Source: Knoellia sp. S7-12 (GTDB taxonomy: Bacteria > Actinomycetota > Actinomycetes > Actinomycetales > Dermatophilaceae). From it: DNA of 64,000 bases. Made by a program: the position numbers and the translations under genes. The notes under the pieces were generated by a model. The model was not told where the DNA came from. It ran no database searches and saw only the letters and a list, made by a program, of their open reading frames with translations. Below are positions 17,625-26,241 of the stretch, piece after piece (position 1 is the first letter of the stretch; the number at the start of each line of letters is the position of its first letter). The stretch lies in contig NZ_CP155449.1 of the NCBI RefSeq assembly GCF_040518285.1, forward strand, positions 3,596,001-3,660,000, written 5' to 3'.

Positions 17625-18776
17625 TCAGGCGGGGTGGTCGCCGACGACCTGGACGGAGCCGCCGTCCACTCCCTTGGCGCCACGCACGACCTCGACCCCA
17701 TCCTCGATGGGGGCATCCTCGAGCGCCGTGACCTCGCCCATCATCCAGGCGGCGATCCCGCTCTGCGCCAAGGTGGACATGGCCAGCTCGGCCTGATCCG
17801 CGGGAAGCATCGCAACGAAGCCGACACCCATGTTGAGGGTGCGCTCGATGTCGGCCTGCGGGACCCGGCCGAGCCGCTGGACCGTCGAGAACACGGGGGG
17901 TGGAGTCCACGTGGACCGATCGACACGCGCGAACACGTCATCGGGCAGAACCCGAGCGAGGTTCGCTGCGAGACCCCCGCCGGTGATGTGTGACAGGGCG
18001 TGGATGTCGAGACCGTCGGTGCCGATCAGGTCGAGCAGGTCACGCGAATAGACCCGGGTCGGCTCGAGGAGCTCCTCGCCAAGGGTGCGGCCGAACTCGT
18101 CGACATGCCGGTCGAGCGCCCACCCTGCATGATCCATGACCTTGCGCACCAACGAATAGCCGTTGGAGTGAAGACCCGAGCTGGCCAGCCCCAGCACGAC
18201 GTCGCCGGTGCGAACGCGCTGCGGACCCAGCACCGCGGCATACTCCACGACTCCGGTCGCGGCACCCGCGACGTCGTACTCGTCCGGCTCCAGAAGCCCG
18301 GGGTGCTCGGCGGTCTCGCCACCGATGAGCGCGACGCCGGCCTGCTCGCAGGCGCGGGCGATGCCGCCGACGATCGCCGCGATGCGCTCGGGTACGACCT
18401 TGCCGGTCGCGATGTAGTCGGTCATGAAGAGCGGCTCGGCGCCGCACACGACGATGTCGTCGACGACCATGCCGACGAGGTCGAAGCCGATGGTGTCGTG
18501 GATATCGAGCGCCTGGGCGATGGCGACCTTGGTCCCCACGCCGTCGGTCGAGGTCGCAAGGACCGGCCGGTCCATCCGGGCGATGGCGGAGGCGTCGAAC
18601 ATGCCGGCGAAGCCACCGAGCCCTCCAAGGACCTCGGGTCGGGTCGCGCGACGGACGTCGGCCTTCATCAGCTCGACGGCCTTGTCACCAGCCTCGACAT
18701 CGACTCCGGCTGCGGCATAGGTGATCTGTTCGCCCTGATCGGTCACGCCGGTCAGCCTAGTTCCCGCATCGGTCAC
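17625..18776 (-). CDS. purM: Phosphoribosylformylglycinamidine cyclo-ligase
   Basis: A 383-residue AIR synthetase, step 5 of purine synthesis: ATP-dependent ring closure of FGAM to AIR in the cytosol. Seen: YAAAGVDVEAGDKAVELMK, STDGVGTKV, DDIVVCGAEPLFMTDYIA, GGETAEHPG and HSNGYSLVR, with AHITGGG-like SHITGGGLAANL near the C-terminal third. The GTG at 18776 overlaps the purF stop by 4 bases, so purF-purM is a coupled unit as in many actinobacteria. Confidence 0.95.
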   Translation of the reverse strand: MTDAGTRLTGVTDQGEQITYAAAGVDVEAGDKAVELMKADVRRATRPEVLGGLGGFAGMFDASAIARMDRPVLATSTDGVGTKVAIAQALDIHDTIGFDLVGMVVDDIVVCGAEPLFMTDYIATGKVVPERIAAIVGGIARACEQAGVALIGGETAEHPGLLEPDEYDVAGAATGVVEYAAVLGPQRVRTGDVVLGLASSGLHSNGYSLVRKVMDHAGWALDRHVDEFGRTLGEELLEPTRVYSRDLLDLIGTDGLDIHALSHITGGGLAANLARVLPDDVFARVDRSTWTPPPVFSTVQRLGRVPQADIERTLNMGVGFVAMLPADQAELAMSTLAQSGIAAWMMGEVTALEDAPIEDGVEVVRGAKGVDGGSVQVVGDHPA

Positions 18777-20347
18777 GGACGACGGACGGCCTCGGCCGCC
18801 CCACCAGAGGCGGTCACCGAGACGCGCTCCACGTCGAGGGTGCCGGCTTCGGTCGCGTCGGTCTCTCCCTCGTCAACGGCGAACTCGAGCTCGAGCAGGC
18901 CCTTGCCGAGCCGGTCGGACGACGGCAGCTCCAGCGGGTAGTCACCGGTGAAGCAGGCCGTGCAGAGGCGCTCGCGCTCCTGGTTGGTGGCCGCGATCAT
19001 GCCGTCCTCGGAGATGTAGCCGAGGGAGTCGGCGCCGATCGAGTTGCAGACCTCCTCGACCCCGATGCCGGTCGCAATGAGCTCGGCCCGGGTCGCGAAG
19101 TCGATGCCATAGAAGCAGGGCCAGCGCACCGGCGGCGACGAGATGCGCACGTGGACCTCGGCGGCTCCGGCCTCGCGCAGCATGCGCACCAACGCCCGCT
19201 GGGTGTTGCCGCGCACGATCGAGTCATCGACGACGATGAGGCGCTTGCCCTTGATGACGTCCTTGAGCGGGTTGAGCTTGAGCCGGATGCCGAGCTGGCG
19301 GATCGTCTGCGACGGCGCGATGAAGGTGCGCCCGACATAGGCGTTCTTGACCAGGCCCTGGCCGTAGGGGATACCCGACTCCTGGGCATAGCCGATCGCG
19401 GCCGGCGTGCCCGACTCGGGCGTCGGCATGACGAGGTCGGCCTCGACGGGGTGCTCACGGGCGAGGGCTCGACCCATCTCGACGCGTGCCTCGTGGACGA
19501 CCTGACCGTTGATCGTCGTGTCGGGGCGGGCGAGATAGACGTACTCGAAGACGCAGCCCTTGCGGTCGGTCTCGGCGAAGCGCTGCGACCGCAGCCCGTC
19601 CTCGTCGATGGCGATGAGCTCGCCCGGCTCGACCTCACGGATGAAGGATGCACCGACGATGTCGAGGGCTGCCGTCTCGGAGGCGACTACCCAGCCACGC
19701 TCAAGGCGACCGAGCACGAGGGGACGGATCCCCTGAGGGTCGCGGGCGGCATACAGGGTGTGCTCGTTCATGAAGACGAAACAGAAGGCGCCGCGCAGCT
19801 TCGGAAGGACCTCGAGCGCCGCGTTCTCGACCGTGCGGTCCGGGTCGGCGGTGAGCAGAGCGGTGACCAGCGCGGTGTCGGTCGTGTTGCCTCGACCGAG
19901 CTCGCCACGGTGACGGCCGGGGTCAGAGCCGGCGTCGACGAGGTCGCGCAGCTCGGCGGAGTTGATGAGGTTGCCGTTGTGGGCCAGGGCGAGAGTGCCA
20001 CCGTCGTGGCCGCCGAGGGTCGGCTGGGCGTTCTCCCAGGTGGACCCGCCAGTGGTCGAGTAGCGGCAGTGGCCGATGGCGAGATGACCGGTGAGTGAAG
20101 CGAGGGATCGCTCATCGAAGACCTGTGAGACGAGGCCCATGTCCTTGTAGACAAGGAGGCGTCGGCCGTTGCTCGCCGCGATGCCGGCAGACTCCTGGCC
20201 GCGGTGCTGCAGCGCATAGAGGCCGTAGTAGGTCAGCTTGGCGACATCCTCACCGGGAGCCCAGACGCCGAAGACCCCGCAAGCGTCCTGCGGCCCCTTC
20301 TCACCGGGCATCAGGTCGTGGGTCAGTTGTCCGTCTCCGCGTGCCAC
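18773..20347 (-). CDS. purF: Amidophosphoribosyltransferase
   Basis: A 524-residue enzyme making phosphoribosylamine from PRPP and glutamine, the committed step of purine synthesis. The N-terminal glutaminase nucleophile Cys is in DACGVFGVW after a ~20-residue propeptide, and LQHRGQESAGIA and HNGNLINSAEL follow; the PRPP loop reads LIVVDDSIVRGNTQ. The late LCTACFTGDYP cysteines are consistent with the Fe-S type. GTG 20347 is chosen because VARGDGQLTHDLMPGEKGPQ aligns with known actinobacterial PurF starts. It is divergent from the molybdopterin oxidoreductase across 97 bases. Confidence 0.95.
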   Translation of the reverse strand: MARGDGQLTHDLMPGEKGPQDACGVFGVWAPGEDVAKLTYYGLYALQHRGQESAGIAASNGRRLLVYKDMGLVSQVFDERSLASLTGHLAIGHCRYSTTGGSTWENAQPTLGGHDGGTLALAHNGNLINSAELRDLVDAGSDPGRHRGELGRGNTTDTALVTALLTADPDRTVENAALEVLPKLRGAFCFVFMNEHTLYAARDPQGIRPLVLGRLERGWVVASETAALDIVGASFIREVEPGELIAIDEDGLRSQRFAETDRKGCVFEYVYLARPDTTINGQVVHEARVEMGRALAREHPVEADLVMPTPESGTPAAIGYAQESGIPYGQGLVKNAYVGRTFIAPSQTIRQLGIRLKLNPLKDVIKGKRLIVVDDSIVRGNTQRALVRMLREAGAAEVHVRISSPPVRWPCFYGIDFATRAELIATGIGVEEVCNSIGADSLGYISEDGMIAATNQERERLCTACFTGDYPLELPSSDRLGKGLLELEFAVDEGETDATEAGTLDVERVSVTASGGAAEAVRRP

Positions 20348-20409
20348 ACTCCAAGTGTCCCATGGGTTCGCGGGACACCGACACGTTGATGCGACGGACG
20401 TCCGCCCAC

Positions 20410-20437
20410 CCATCCGCCTTGTCTCCCGCTCCGAATG
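20410..20437 (+). promoter_or_regulatory. SigK-type promoter for the molybdopterin oxidoreductase
   Basis: CCATCC (20410-20415) and CGAATG (20432-20437) are separated by 16 bases. The mycobacterial SigK consensus is CCATCC / CGAAT. The ATG at 20445 lies 8 bases after the -10 element, so transcription probably starts at or next to the start codon (leaderless). Confidence 0.65.
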
Positions 20438-20444
20438 GTTTGAC

Positions 20445-22034
20445 ATGGATGCTTCCGCTCACACCAGACCGGCGCGATGGCCGTATGCCGTGAGCGGGCT
20501 TCTCGCAGCCGCTTCCGGCGCCGCCGCGGGCCACCTCGTTGCCGCTTTCGTCGCGCCCGAGTCCTCACCCGTGCTCGCCGTGGGTTCGCAGGTCATCGAC
20601 GCGACACCCACCCCGGTCAAGGAATGGGCCGTCGCGACGATGGGGACTGCCGACAAGCCGATCCTCATCGGCAGCGTCGGCGTCGTCACCCTGATCTTCG
20701 CCGCGGTTGCCGGGTTGGTGTCCCGCCGCCACCCCACCGTCGGCCGCCTCATGATCGTCGTGCTCGCCGCCCTGGCCGCCGCCGCAGCTGTCCTGCGACC
20801 CACTGCTGGACAGACCGACGTCATCCCGGGCCTCGTGACCGGACTCGTCGGAGTCGGTGTGCTCGGCCTCCTGCTGCGGCTGATCCCACGCGCTGGGGGC
20901 GTGGGAGACGTTGCCGACGCCTCGGCCGTCGAGAGCCCGACCGACCACAACGCACGAGCCACCGGAGAGACGACCTCCACCGGCCGCCGCTCCTTCCTCC
21001 TTGCCGCTGGTGGCGCAACGGTGGGCGCTGCCACTGTCGGCGCCTTTGGTCAACGACTCACGACCAACGCCATCGCCCCCTCCACTGTCGCCCTGCCCAC
21101 CCCGGCGACCCCCTTGGGCGCTTTGCCGCAAGGGATCGAGGGCAAGGTCAAGGGCCTGACGGCGTTCCGCACCAGCAATCGCGACTTCTATCGCATCGAC
21201 ACGGCCCTGGTCATCCCTCGCGTCAACCCGGACGACTGGGAACTGACCATCGACGGAGACGTCGACAAGCCGTTCACGCTCACCTACGACGAGATCACCA
21301 AGATGGACCTCATCGAGAAGGACATCACGATGTGCTGCGTCAGCAACGAGGTCGGTGGCAGCTACATCGGTGCCGCCCGCTGGCTCGGCGTGCCCGTGCG
21401 AGAACTGTTGGAACGAGCCGGAGTTCGCTCCGGTGTCGACCAGATCCTCAGCACCTCCGTTGACGGCATGACGATCTCGACCCCGTTGCAGGCACTCACC
21501 GACGACCGCGACGCGCTGGTCGCGATCGGCATGAACGGTGAGGCCCTCCCCCGCCGCCACGGCTACCCCGTGCGGCTCGTGACCCCCGGTCTCTACGGCT
21601 TCGTCGGGTCGACGAAGTGGCTCAGCAGCCTCACTGCGACGACGTATGCCGCGAAGAAGGCCTACTGGACCGAGCGCGATTGGGCGACCGACGGCCGGGT
21701 CCTCACCCAATCCCGGATCGACACCCCTCGCGGTCTGGCGCAGCTCAAGGCCGGCAAGGTCGTCATAGGTGGAGTCGCCTGGGCCCAGGGACGCGGCATC
21801 GAGAAGGTCGAGATCCGCATCGACAAGGGTCCGTGGATGCCGGCAACCCTCGGCCCGGACGCCAACATCGACTACTGGCGCCAGTGGTTCCTCGAATGGG
21901 ACGCACCTGCTGGGCAGCACGACATCACCGTGCGCGCCACCGACCTCACCGGTGCCGTCCAGGTCGAGAAGCGGGCCAGCCCGTTCCCCCGTGGAGCCAC
22001 CGGCTGGCAGTCGATCCCCGTGAACGTCGAATAG
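20445..22034 (+). CDS. Membrane-anchored molybdopterin-dependent (sulfite oxidase-fold) oxidoreductase
   Basis: A 529-residue protein. About four membrane segments fill residues 10-150; GRRSFLLAAGG then resembles a Tat motif ahead of the catalytic domain, which would be extracytoplasmic. The sulfite-oxidase fold is shown by DWELTIDGDVDKPFTLTYDE, the Mo-ligand Cys in ITMCCVSNEVGG (Cys297/298), RRHGYPVRLVTPGLYG and the C-terminal Mo-dimer domain with YWRQWFLEWDA. Substrate unknown; relatives act on sulfite or oxidised methionine. The SigK-type promoter links it to the fasciclin-sigK-rskA genes downstream. Confidence 0.85.
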   Translation: MDASAHTRPARWPYAVSGLLAAASGAAAGHLVAAFVAPESSPVLAVGSQVIDATPTPVKEWAVATMGTADKPILIGSVGVVTLIFAAVAGLVSRRHPTVGRLMIVVLAALAAAAAVLRPTAGQTDVIPGLVTGLVGVGVLGLLLRLIPRAGGVGDVADASAVESPTDHNARATGETTSTGRRSFLLAAGGATVGAATVGAFGQRLTTNAIAPSTVALPTPATPLGALPQGIEGKVKGLTAFRTSNRDFYRIDTALVIPRVNPDDWELTIDGDVDKPFTLTYDEITKMDLIEKDITMCCVSNEVGGSYIGAARWLGVPVRELLERAGVRSGVDQILSTSVDGMTISTPLQALTDDRDALVAIGMNGEALPRRHGYPVRLVTPGLYGFVGSTKWLSSLTATTYAAKKAYWTERDWATDGRVLTQSRIDTPRGLAQLKAGKVVIGGVAWAQGRGIEKVEIRIDKGPWMPATLGPDANIDYWRQWFLEWDAPAGQHDITVRATDLTGAVQVEKRASPFPRGATGWQSIPVNVE

Positions 22035-22040
22035 CCAACG

Positions 22041-22125
22041 CTTTTGCTCTCCATGAGGGCACCTTGAGGGTCCGGACGGAAATTTTCCGTCCGGACCCTC
22101 ACTTTGCTGCCATGGGGAGCAAAAG
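22041..22125. terminator. Nested long inverted repeat after the molybdopterin oxidoreductase
   Basis: An inner pair of exact 17-base arms (22066-22082 and 22084-22100) has a single central base. An outer pair (22041-22055 and 22111-22125) matches 14 of 15, the exception being a G-T wobble. Flanking unpaired segments separate the two. A strong terminator is likely, but the nested form is unusual. Confidence 0.6.
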
Positions 22126-22199
22126 GTGAGGTGAGGTGGGAGCGGGAGGGGGCGGGCGGCATACCCAGCAGTAGGCATGTGAAAAAGATTGCGAAGTAG

Positions 22200-22228
22200 C
22201 CAATCCAGTCCTTGCGCGGCGGCGAATA
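22200..22228 (+). promoter_or_regulatory. SigK-type promoter for the fasciclin lipoprotein
   Basis: CCAATCC (22200-22206) and CGAATA (22223-22228) are 16 bases apart, the same spacing as at 20410-20437. The start codon follows at 22265 with a good ribosome site, so this transcript has a leader, unlike the oxidoreductase gene. It probably also drives sigK-rskA (autoregulation). Confidence 0.6.
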
Positions 22229-22264
22229 GGTGGTGTACGCCAACCCGCTTTCAAGGAGACGACC

Positions 22265-22912
22265 ATGAAGCTCACTCACCGCACCGCCGCCCTCGCCCTC
22301 GCACTCGCGCTGCCCCTCAGCCTCGCGGCCTGTGGCAGCTCCGAGGAGCCGGAAGCTGGCTCGACGTCCTCGTCGACCACCTCAGCGCCCGCCCCCTCGG
22401 AGTCCCCCTCGGAGTCGGCTTCCACCGACGACATGGCAACCAAGCCCTTCGGCGCAGCCTGCGACCAGGTTCCCGCCACGGGCGCCGGTTCGTTCGACGG
22501 CATGACGACCGCCCCGGTCGCCACCGCCGCGAGCGCCAACCCGCTCCTCAAGACCCTCGTGACCGCAGTTGGCGAAGCCGGCCTTGGCGACACCCTGAAC
22601 AGCGCCCCGGCGCTCACTGTGTTCGCTCCGGTCGACAGCGCCTTCGCTGCCCTCCCCAAGGCGACGATGGATGCCGCGATGGCCGACCCCAAGGGTCTGC
22701 TCACCAAGGTGCTGACCAACCACGTCCTCGAGGGCAAGATCGCTCCCGACAAGATCGCCGGCGACCACAAGACCCTCGGTGGCGGAACGATCACCGTGGC
22801 CGGCAGCGGCGAGGACTTCAAGATCGGCGAGGCCAGCGTCATCTGCGGCAACGTGCAGACCGCCAACGCCACCGTCTACATCGTCGACAAGGTCCTTCTG
22901 CCCGCAATGTGA
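22265..22912 (+). CDS. Fasciclin-domain lipoprotein (MPT83-like)
   Basis: A 215-residue lipoprotein. The signal peptide ends at lipobox LAAC (acylated Cys23), a Ser/Thr/Pro linker follows (to ~55), then one fasciclin (FAS1) domain with ALTVFAPVDSAFAALP, LTNHVLEGKI and ASVICGNVQTANATVYIVDKVL. In M. tuberculosis the SigK regulon includes the FAS1 proteins MPT70 and MPT83, matching this location beside sigK and rskA. It probably acts in adhesion or envelope contacts. The start has AAGGAG nine bases upstream. Confidence 0.88.
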   Translation: MKLTHRTAALALALALPLSLAACGSSEEPEAGSTSSSTTSAPAPSESPSESASTDDMATKPFGAACDQVPATGAGSFDGMTTAPVATAASANPLLKTLVTAVGEAGLGDTLNSAPALTVFAPVDSAFAALPKATMDAAMADPKGLLTKVLTNHVLEGKIAPDKIAGDHKTLGGGTITVAGSGEDFKIGEASVICGNVQTANATVYIVDKVLLPAM

Positions 22913-22962
22913 TCGACGCCCACAAGGGCTCGATGAAGGCACCAGAGAAGAAGTAGGCAATC

Positions 22963-23565
22963 ATGGTCGTCATGGCAGCAGTCGGATCAGGGGACACGTC
23001 CTCCCCGACTGCTGCCATGGGACCGGATCTCGGCGCTCTGCTGACGCGAGCCGCACGCGGTGACGAGTCGGCGTTCGCCCAGCTCTACGACGCCACCGCC
23101 GCCAGGATCCACGGTCTCGTCGTCCGAGTCGTCCGCGACCGGGCACAGAGCGAAGAGGTCACCCAAGAAGCCTTCCTCGACATCTGGCGGCACTGCACCC
23201 GCTTCGACCCCTCGCGGGGTTCACCGCTCTCGTGGATGCTCACCATCGCGCACCGCAAGGCGGTTGACCGGGTTCGCTCGGCCGAAGCCAGCAAGGCACG
23301 CGAAGTGGTCTACGAGATCAACACCACCGAACGTGAGCACGACTCGACGCTTGAAGAGGTCGAAGTCCGGCTCGACCAGCAACGCGTGCGTCGCGCTCTG
23401 GCCACCTTGACCGAGACCCAACGCGGTGCGGTGGAGTTGGCCTACCTGGGCGGACACACACACACCGAGGTCGCAGCACTTCTGGGCATTCCGCTCGGGA
23501 CCGCGAAGACTCGGATTCGAGACGGACTCATCAGACTTAGGGACACTTTGGAGGTGACGGCATGA
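22963..23565 (+). CDS. sigK: ECF RNA polymerase sigma factor SigK
   Basis: A 200-residue ECF sigma factor. Region 2 spans FAQLYDATAARIHGLVVRVVRDRAQSEEVTQEAFLDIWRH with SWMLTIAHRKAVDRVR; region 4 is LTETQRGAVELAYLGGHTHTEVAALLGIPLGTAKTRIRDGL. It is followed by rskA with a 4-base overlap (23562-23565) and preceded by a fasciclin gene, the SigK arrangement. Two copies of a SigK-like promoter (20410, 22200) lie in the same locus. Starts at 22963 or 22972 are both possible. Confidence 0.9.
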   Translation: MVVMAAVGSGDTSSPTAAMGPDLGALLTRAARGDESAFAQLYDATAARIHGLVVRVVRDRAQSEEVTQEAFLDIWRHCTRFDPSRGSPLSWMLTIAHRKAVDRVRSAEASKAREVVYEINTTEREHDSTLEEVEVRLDQQRVRRALATLTETQRGAVELAYLGGHTHTEVAALLGIPLGTAKTRIRDGLIRLRDTLEVTA

Positions 23566-24350
23566 ATCCAGACACCCACGCCTTGGCAGGTGCATATGCC
23601 GTCAATGCACTGACCGATGAGGAGCGACGCTCCTTCGAGCTTCACCTCGAGTTGTGCGACGACTGCCGCGCGGAGGTGGACGGGCTGCAAGAGGCCGCCG
23701 CTGCCTTGGCCGTCGACGTCGAGCTGTCTCCCCCTCCCGCACTGCGCGCCTCGGTCCTCTCGGCCATCTCGCAGACCCGCCAACTTTCGCCGATCGCCTC
23801 GGCCGGGCCGCCGCTGACTGCACTGCCTGCCGAGCCTCCTGTGACGGCACCCGAGAGCGGGTCAGCCACGCCGACTGAAGCTCCCGTCGACGAGCTCGCT
23901 GCTCGCCGTCGGTTCCGGGTGCAGCCGTGGCTCGCCGCGGCCGCTGCCGCCGCCGTCATCACGGTGGGTGGAACCGTGTGGCAGCCCTGGGACGACAACT
24001 CCCCACAGGGGACCATCACCGAACAGGTGCTCGCGGCGAGTGACGCCCAGCGTGTTGAGCAGCCGATGGGCAGCTCGAAGATCACCATCGTCCGCAGTCC
24101 CGCGCACAAGAAGGCCGTCTTCGTCGCTGATGCGATGCCTGAAGCCCCCTTCGGCAAGGCCTACCAGTTGTGGTTCGACGTCCCCGGCCGCGGCATGGTC
24201 AGCGCCGGCCTCATCCGAGGCAGCGGGGCGGTGACGATCCCGTTGCAGGGAGACGCGACCGTGGCCACAGGAGCCGGGATCACGCTGGAGCCGGCGAGCG
24301 GATCTGAGAAGCCGACCACCGACCCGGTGGCCCTCTTCTCGTTCGCCTGA
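23562..24350 (+). CDS. rskA: Anti-sigma-K factor RskA
   Basis: A 262-residue membrane anti-sigma factor. The N-terminal anti-sigma domain has the zinc-motif residues His28, Cys32 and Cys35 (ELHLELCDDC); a Pro/Ala-rich linker, one membrane helix (~122-141) and an extracytoplasmic RskA C-terminal domain (GKAYQLWFDVPGRGMVSAGL) follow. It should hold SigK inactive until regulated proteolysis. Its start overlaps sigK by 4 bases, giving balanced synthesis. Confidence 0.9.
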   Translation: MNPDTHALAGAYAVNALTDEERRSFELHLELCDDCRAEVDGLQEAAAALAVDVELSPPPALRASVLSAISQTRQLSPIASAGPPLTALPAEPPVTAPESGSATPTEAPVDELAARRRFRVQPWLAAAAAAAVITVGGTVWQPWDDNSPQGTITEQVLAASDAQRVEQPMGSSKITIVRSPAHKKAVFVADAMPEAPFGKAYQLWFDVPGRGMVSAGLIRGSGAVTIPLQGDATVATGAGITLEPASGSEKPTTDPVALFSFA

Positions 24351-24398
24351 AGGTTTCACGCCTCGCCTCACGGATTCACCTTGCAGATCGATGGCCGG

Positions 24399-24584
24399 TC
24401 AGTGACGTCGGCGACCGCTCAGCGCCAAGGTCAGCCCGAGCACCGCGACCACGGGGCCGATGACCGCCCACAAGGTGACGCCCGACATGGCGCTGCCGCC
24501 GAGGACGTTCAGACCCTGCAGGGTCCAGACTGTGCCGATGAGAGTCAGCAGGAGCCCGAGGCCCACTCGCATCCGGGCGCTCAT
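24399..24584 (-). CDS. Small two-helix membrane protein
   Basis: A 61-residue protein with two hydrophobic helices (GLGLLLTLIGTVWTLQGL and LWAVIGPVVAVLGLTLALS) and a basic RRRH end. The ATG at 24584 overlaps the stop of the SRPBCC gene by 4 bases (ATGA), and the length and composition are those of a real inner-membrane peptide. I do not recognise a family with a known function. Confidence 0.6.
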   Translation of the reverse strand: MSARMRVGLGLLLTLIGTVWTLQGLNVLGGSAMSGVTLWAVIGPVVAVLGLTLALSGRRRH

Positions 24585-25024
24585 GACCGGGACTCCGATT
24601 CGGCGAAGGCCTTGAACGCCTCGAGGTACTTGTAGCTCGACTTGGGGAAAGACCGACCGAAGAGCACCCCGACGATCTTCATCGCGCCCGTGAACTCGAA
24701 GACGTTGTTCGCGACCCAGCGCGTCGCACCGGGGCCGGACTCCTGGAACTCGTTGCGGCAGATGTTGTGCACGCCCTTGGCGTCGTACGTCCCCTCGAAG
24801 AGGTCGGGGAGTTCGCGACGGGTGATGGTCTCGACCATCACCATCGTGCCCCTGCCGCGCTTGAAGGTCAGGCGAGACGTGGCGCCGGCCTGCCCGGGTT
24901 CGCCACTCAGCGGCTCGAACGAGAGCAGCCCTTCCTGCCACTTGGCCAGATTGGCGGGGTCGTCAAACAACTCGACGAATCGAGCACGGGGCACGTTGAC
25001 GGTGATCTCCTGCGTGTATTCCAC
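24581..25024 (-). CDS. SRPBCC/DUF2505-like lipid-binding fold protein
   Basis: A 147-residue protein opening MEYTQEITVNVPRARFVELFDDPANLAKWQEGL, the START/Bet v1 pattern, and ending in a helix (YKYLEAFKAFAESE). Such proteins bind hydrophobic ligands or cyclise polyketides; no catalytic residue is evident. It is coupled to the small membrane protein gene by a 4-base overlap. Function unassigned. Confidence 0.75.
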   Translation of the reverse strand: MEYTQEITVNVPRARFVELFDDPANLAKWQEGLLSFEPLSGEPGQAGATSRLTFKRGRGTMVMVETITRRELPDLFEGTYDAKGVHNICRNEFQESGPGATRWVANNVFEFTGAMKIVGVLFGRSFPKSSYKYLEAFKAFAESESRS

Positions 25025-25120
25025 GACCGAACGCTACTGCGGGGCGCGGCAATGGACATGCGATACGCAGTCGCAGGGGCCAACGGTTTCGTCGACGGCG
25101 AACTCACCCGCCTGCTCGTC

Positions 25121-25206
25121 TACCAGCGGACTATCAGCTCAGCGGGAAGGCGCGGGGCTGAGCACGGCCAGCCCGCCTCACCGGCGGAGCTGATAGTCCG
25201 CCGGTA
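25121..25206. repeat. Inverted pair of a 20-base repeat upstream of the AbiEi/DUF559 gene
   Basis: The arm TACCAGCGGACTATCAGCTC (25121-25140) and the arm at 25187-25206 (reverse complement TACCGGCGGACTATCAGCTC) match at 19 of 20, with a 46-base loop. The same repeat recurs as a pair after the gene (26140-26226). Confidence 0.8.
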
Positions 25207-25259
25207 GGCCTGTGGAGAACCCGACGGGCGAAACCGCGAAGGTGGCCACACTCGGTCAC

Positions 25260-26171
25260 ATGGACGTCGCCGCCGAAGTAGAGCGCCTGGGCGGCATCTG
25301 CCCACGCAAGGCACTCGCGGCGGTGAGTCGTGGCGAACTCGATCGAGCTGTCCAACGCGGTGAGGTCGTGAGGATCCGGCGGGGACACTACGCACTCCCC
25401 GGTGACGACGAGGCCAAGGCCGCAGCCCACGAACTGACCGGCACCGCCATCCTCCTCACGGCTGCTGCCCACTGGGGATGGGCCCGCAAGTGGTCGCCCA
25501 AAGTGCCCCAGATCGCCGTGCCCCGAGGGCGCAAACTGAGGGCCGACAACACTCGGGTCGACGTCCGGTGGCGCAACGTCCCCGACGACGACATCGTCGA
25601 TGGCTGGGTCACGACCCGGACACGCACCTTGGTCGACTGCGCGATCCTCCTCCCCTTCGACGAGGCGCTCGCCGTTGCCGACTCGGCCCTTCGCGTGGGC
25701 CTGGGCAAGGAGGATCGCCGAGCCCTGGCCCGCCACATCCAGAACACTCCGGCACAGCATCGCAAGCGGGTGCAGCGGGTCATGCGTGCCGCCGACGGTG
25801 GCGCCGCAGGGCCATTTGAGTCGGTGCTGCGCGCGATAGTCCTCGACATTGCCGAACTCACCGTGGAGACACAGGTGCGCATTGACGACTCCACCGGGTG
25901 GATCGGCCGGGTCGACCTGGCCGACCTGCAACTCCGTCTCGTTCTCGAGGCGGACAGCATGGAGTTCCACGGTGAGCGGTCAGCGCAGGACCGTGACTGT
26001 GCCCGCTACACCCGACTCACCACCAGCGGGTGGCTCGTCCTCCGCTTCACGTGGGAGCAGGTGATGCACGATCCTGACTGGGTGCGCGCACAGATCCGGA
26101 TGGCTGTGGACCTCCGCCTTGCGCAAAAATCGTGCTGCCTACCGGCGGACTATCAGCCGGTCGTCGCCTGA
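25260..26171 (+). CDS. AbiEi-type antitoxin-like N-terminus fused to DUF559 nuclease-fold domain
   Basis: A 303-residue protein. Residues ~1-50 (LGGICPRKALAAVSRGELDRAVQRGEVVRIRRGHYALPG) are the winged-helix, AbiEi-like domain. The C-terminal third (LRLVLEADSMEFHGERSAQDRDCARYTRLTTSGWLVLRFTWEQV) is DUF559, a Vsr/restriction-endonuclease fold with the acidic EAD core. No cognate toxin gene is adjacent. An in-frame GTG at 25212 is an alternative start. Four copies of a 19-20 base repeat bracket the gene, the third overlapping its last codons (PADYQPVVA), which suggests a moved or cassette-like unit. Confidence 0.75.
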   Translation: MDVAAEVERLGGICPRKALAAVSRGELDRAVQRGEVVRIRRGHYALPGDDEAKAAAHELTGTAILLTAAAHWGWARKWSPKVPQIAVPRGRKLRADNTRVDVRWRNVPDDDIVDGWVTTRTRTLVDCAILLPFDEALAVADSALRVGLGKEDRRALARHIQNTPAQHRKRVQRVMRAADGGAAGPFESVLRAIVLDIAELTVETQVRIDDSTGWIGRVDLADLQLRLVLEADSMEFHGERSAQDRDCARYTRLTTSGWLVLRFTWEQVMHDPDWVRAQIRMAVDLRLAQKSCCLPADYQPVVA

Positions 26172-26226
26172 GTCAGTCTGAGCGTGAGCACCCCCCTCCA
26201 CGAGGCCGAGCTGATAGTCGGCCGGT
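26140..26226. repeat. Inverted pair of the same repeat downstream of the AbiEi/DUF559 gene
   Basis: Copy 26140-26157 (TACCGGCGGACTATCAGC) is identical to the matching part of the upstream repeat. Copy 26208-26226 is inverted (reverse complement ACCGGCCGACTATCAGCTC), with one difference. The intervening loop is 50 bases. Confidence 0.8.
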
Positions 26227-26241
26227 CGGAGCGACTCCCGA

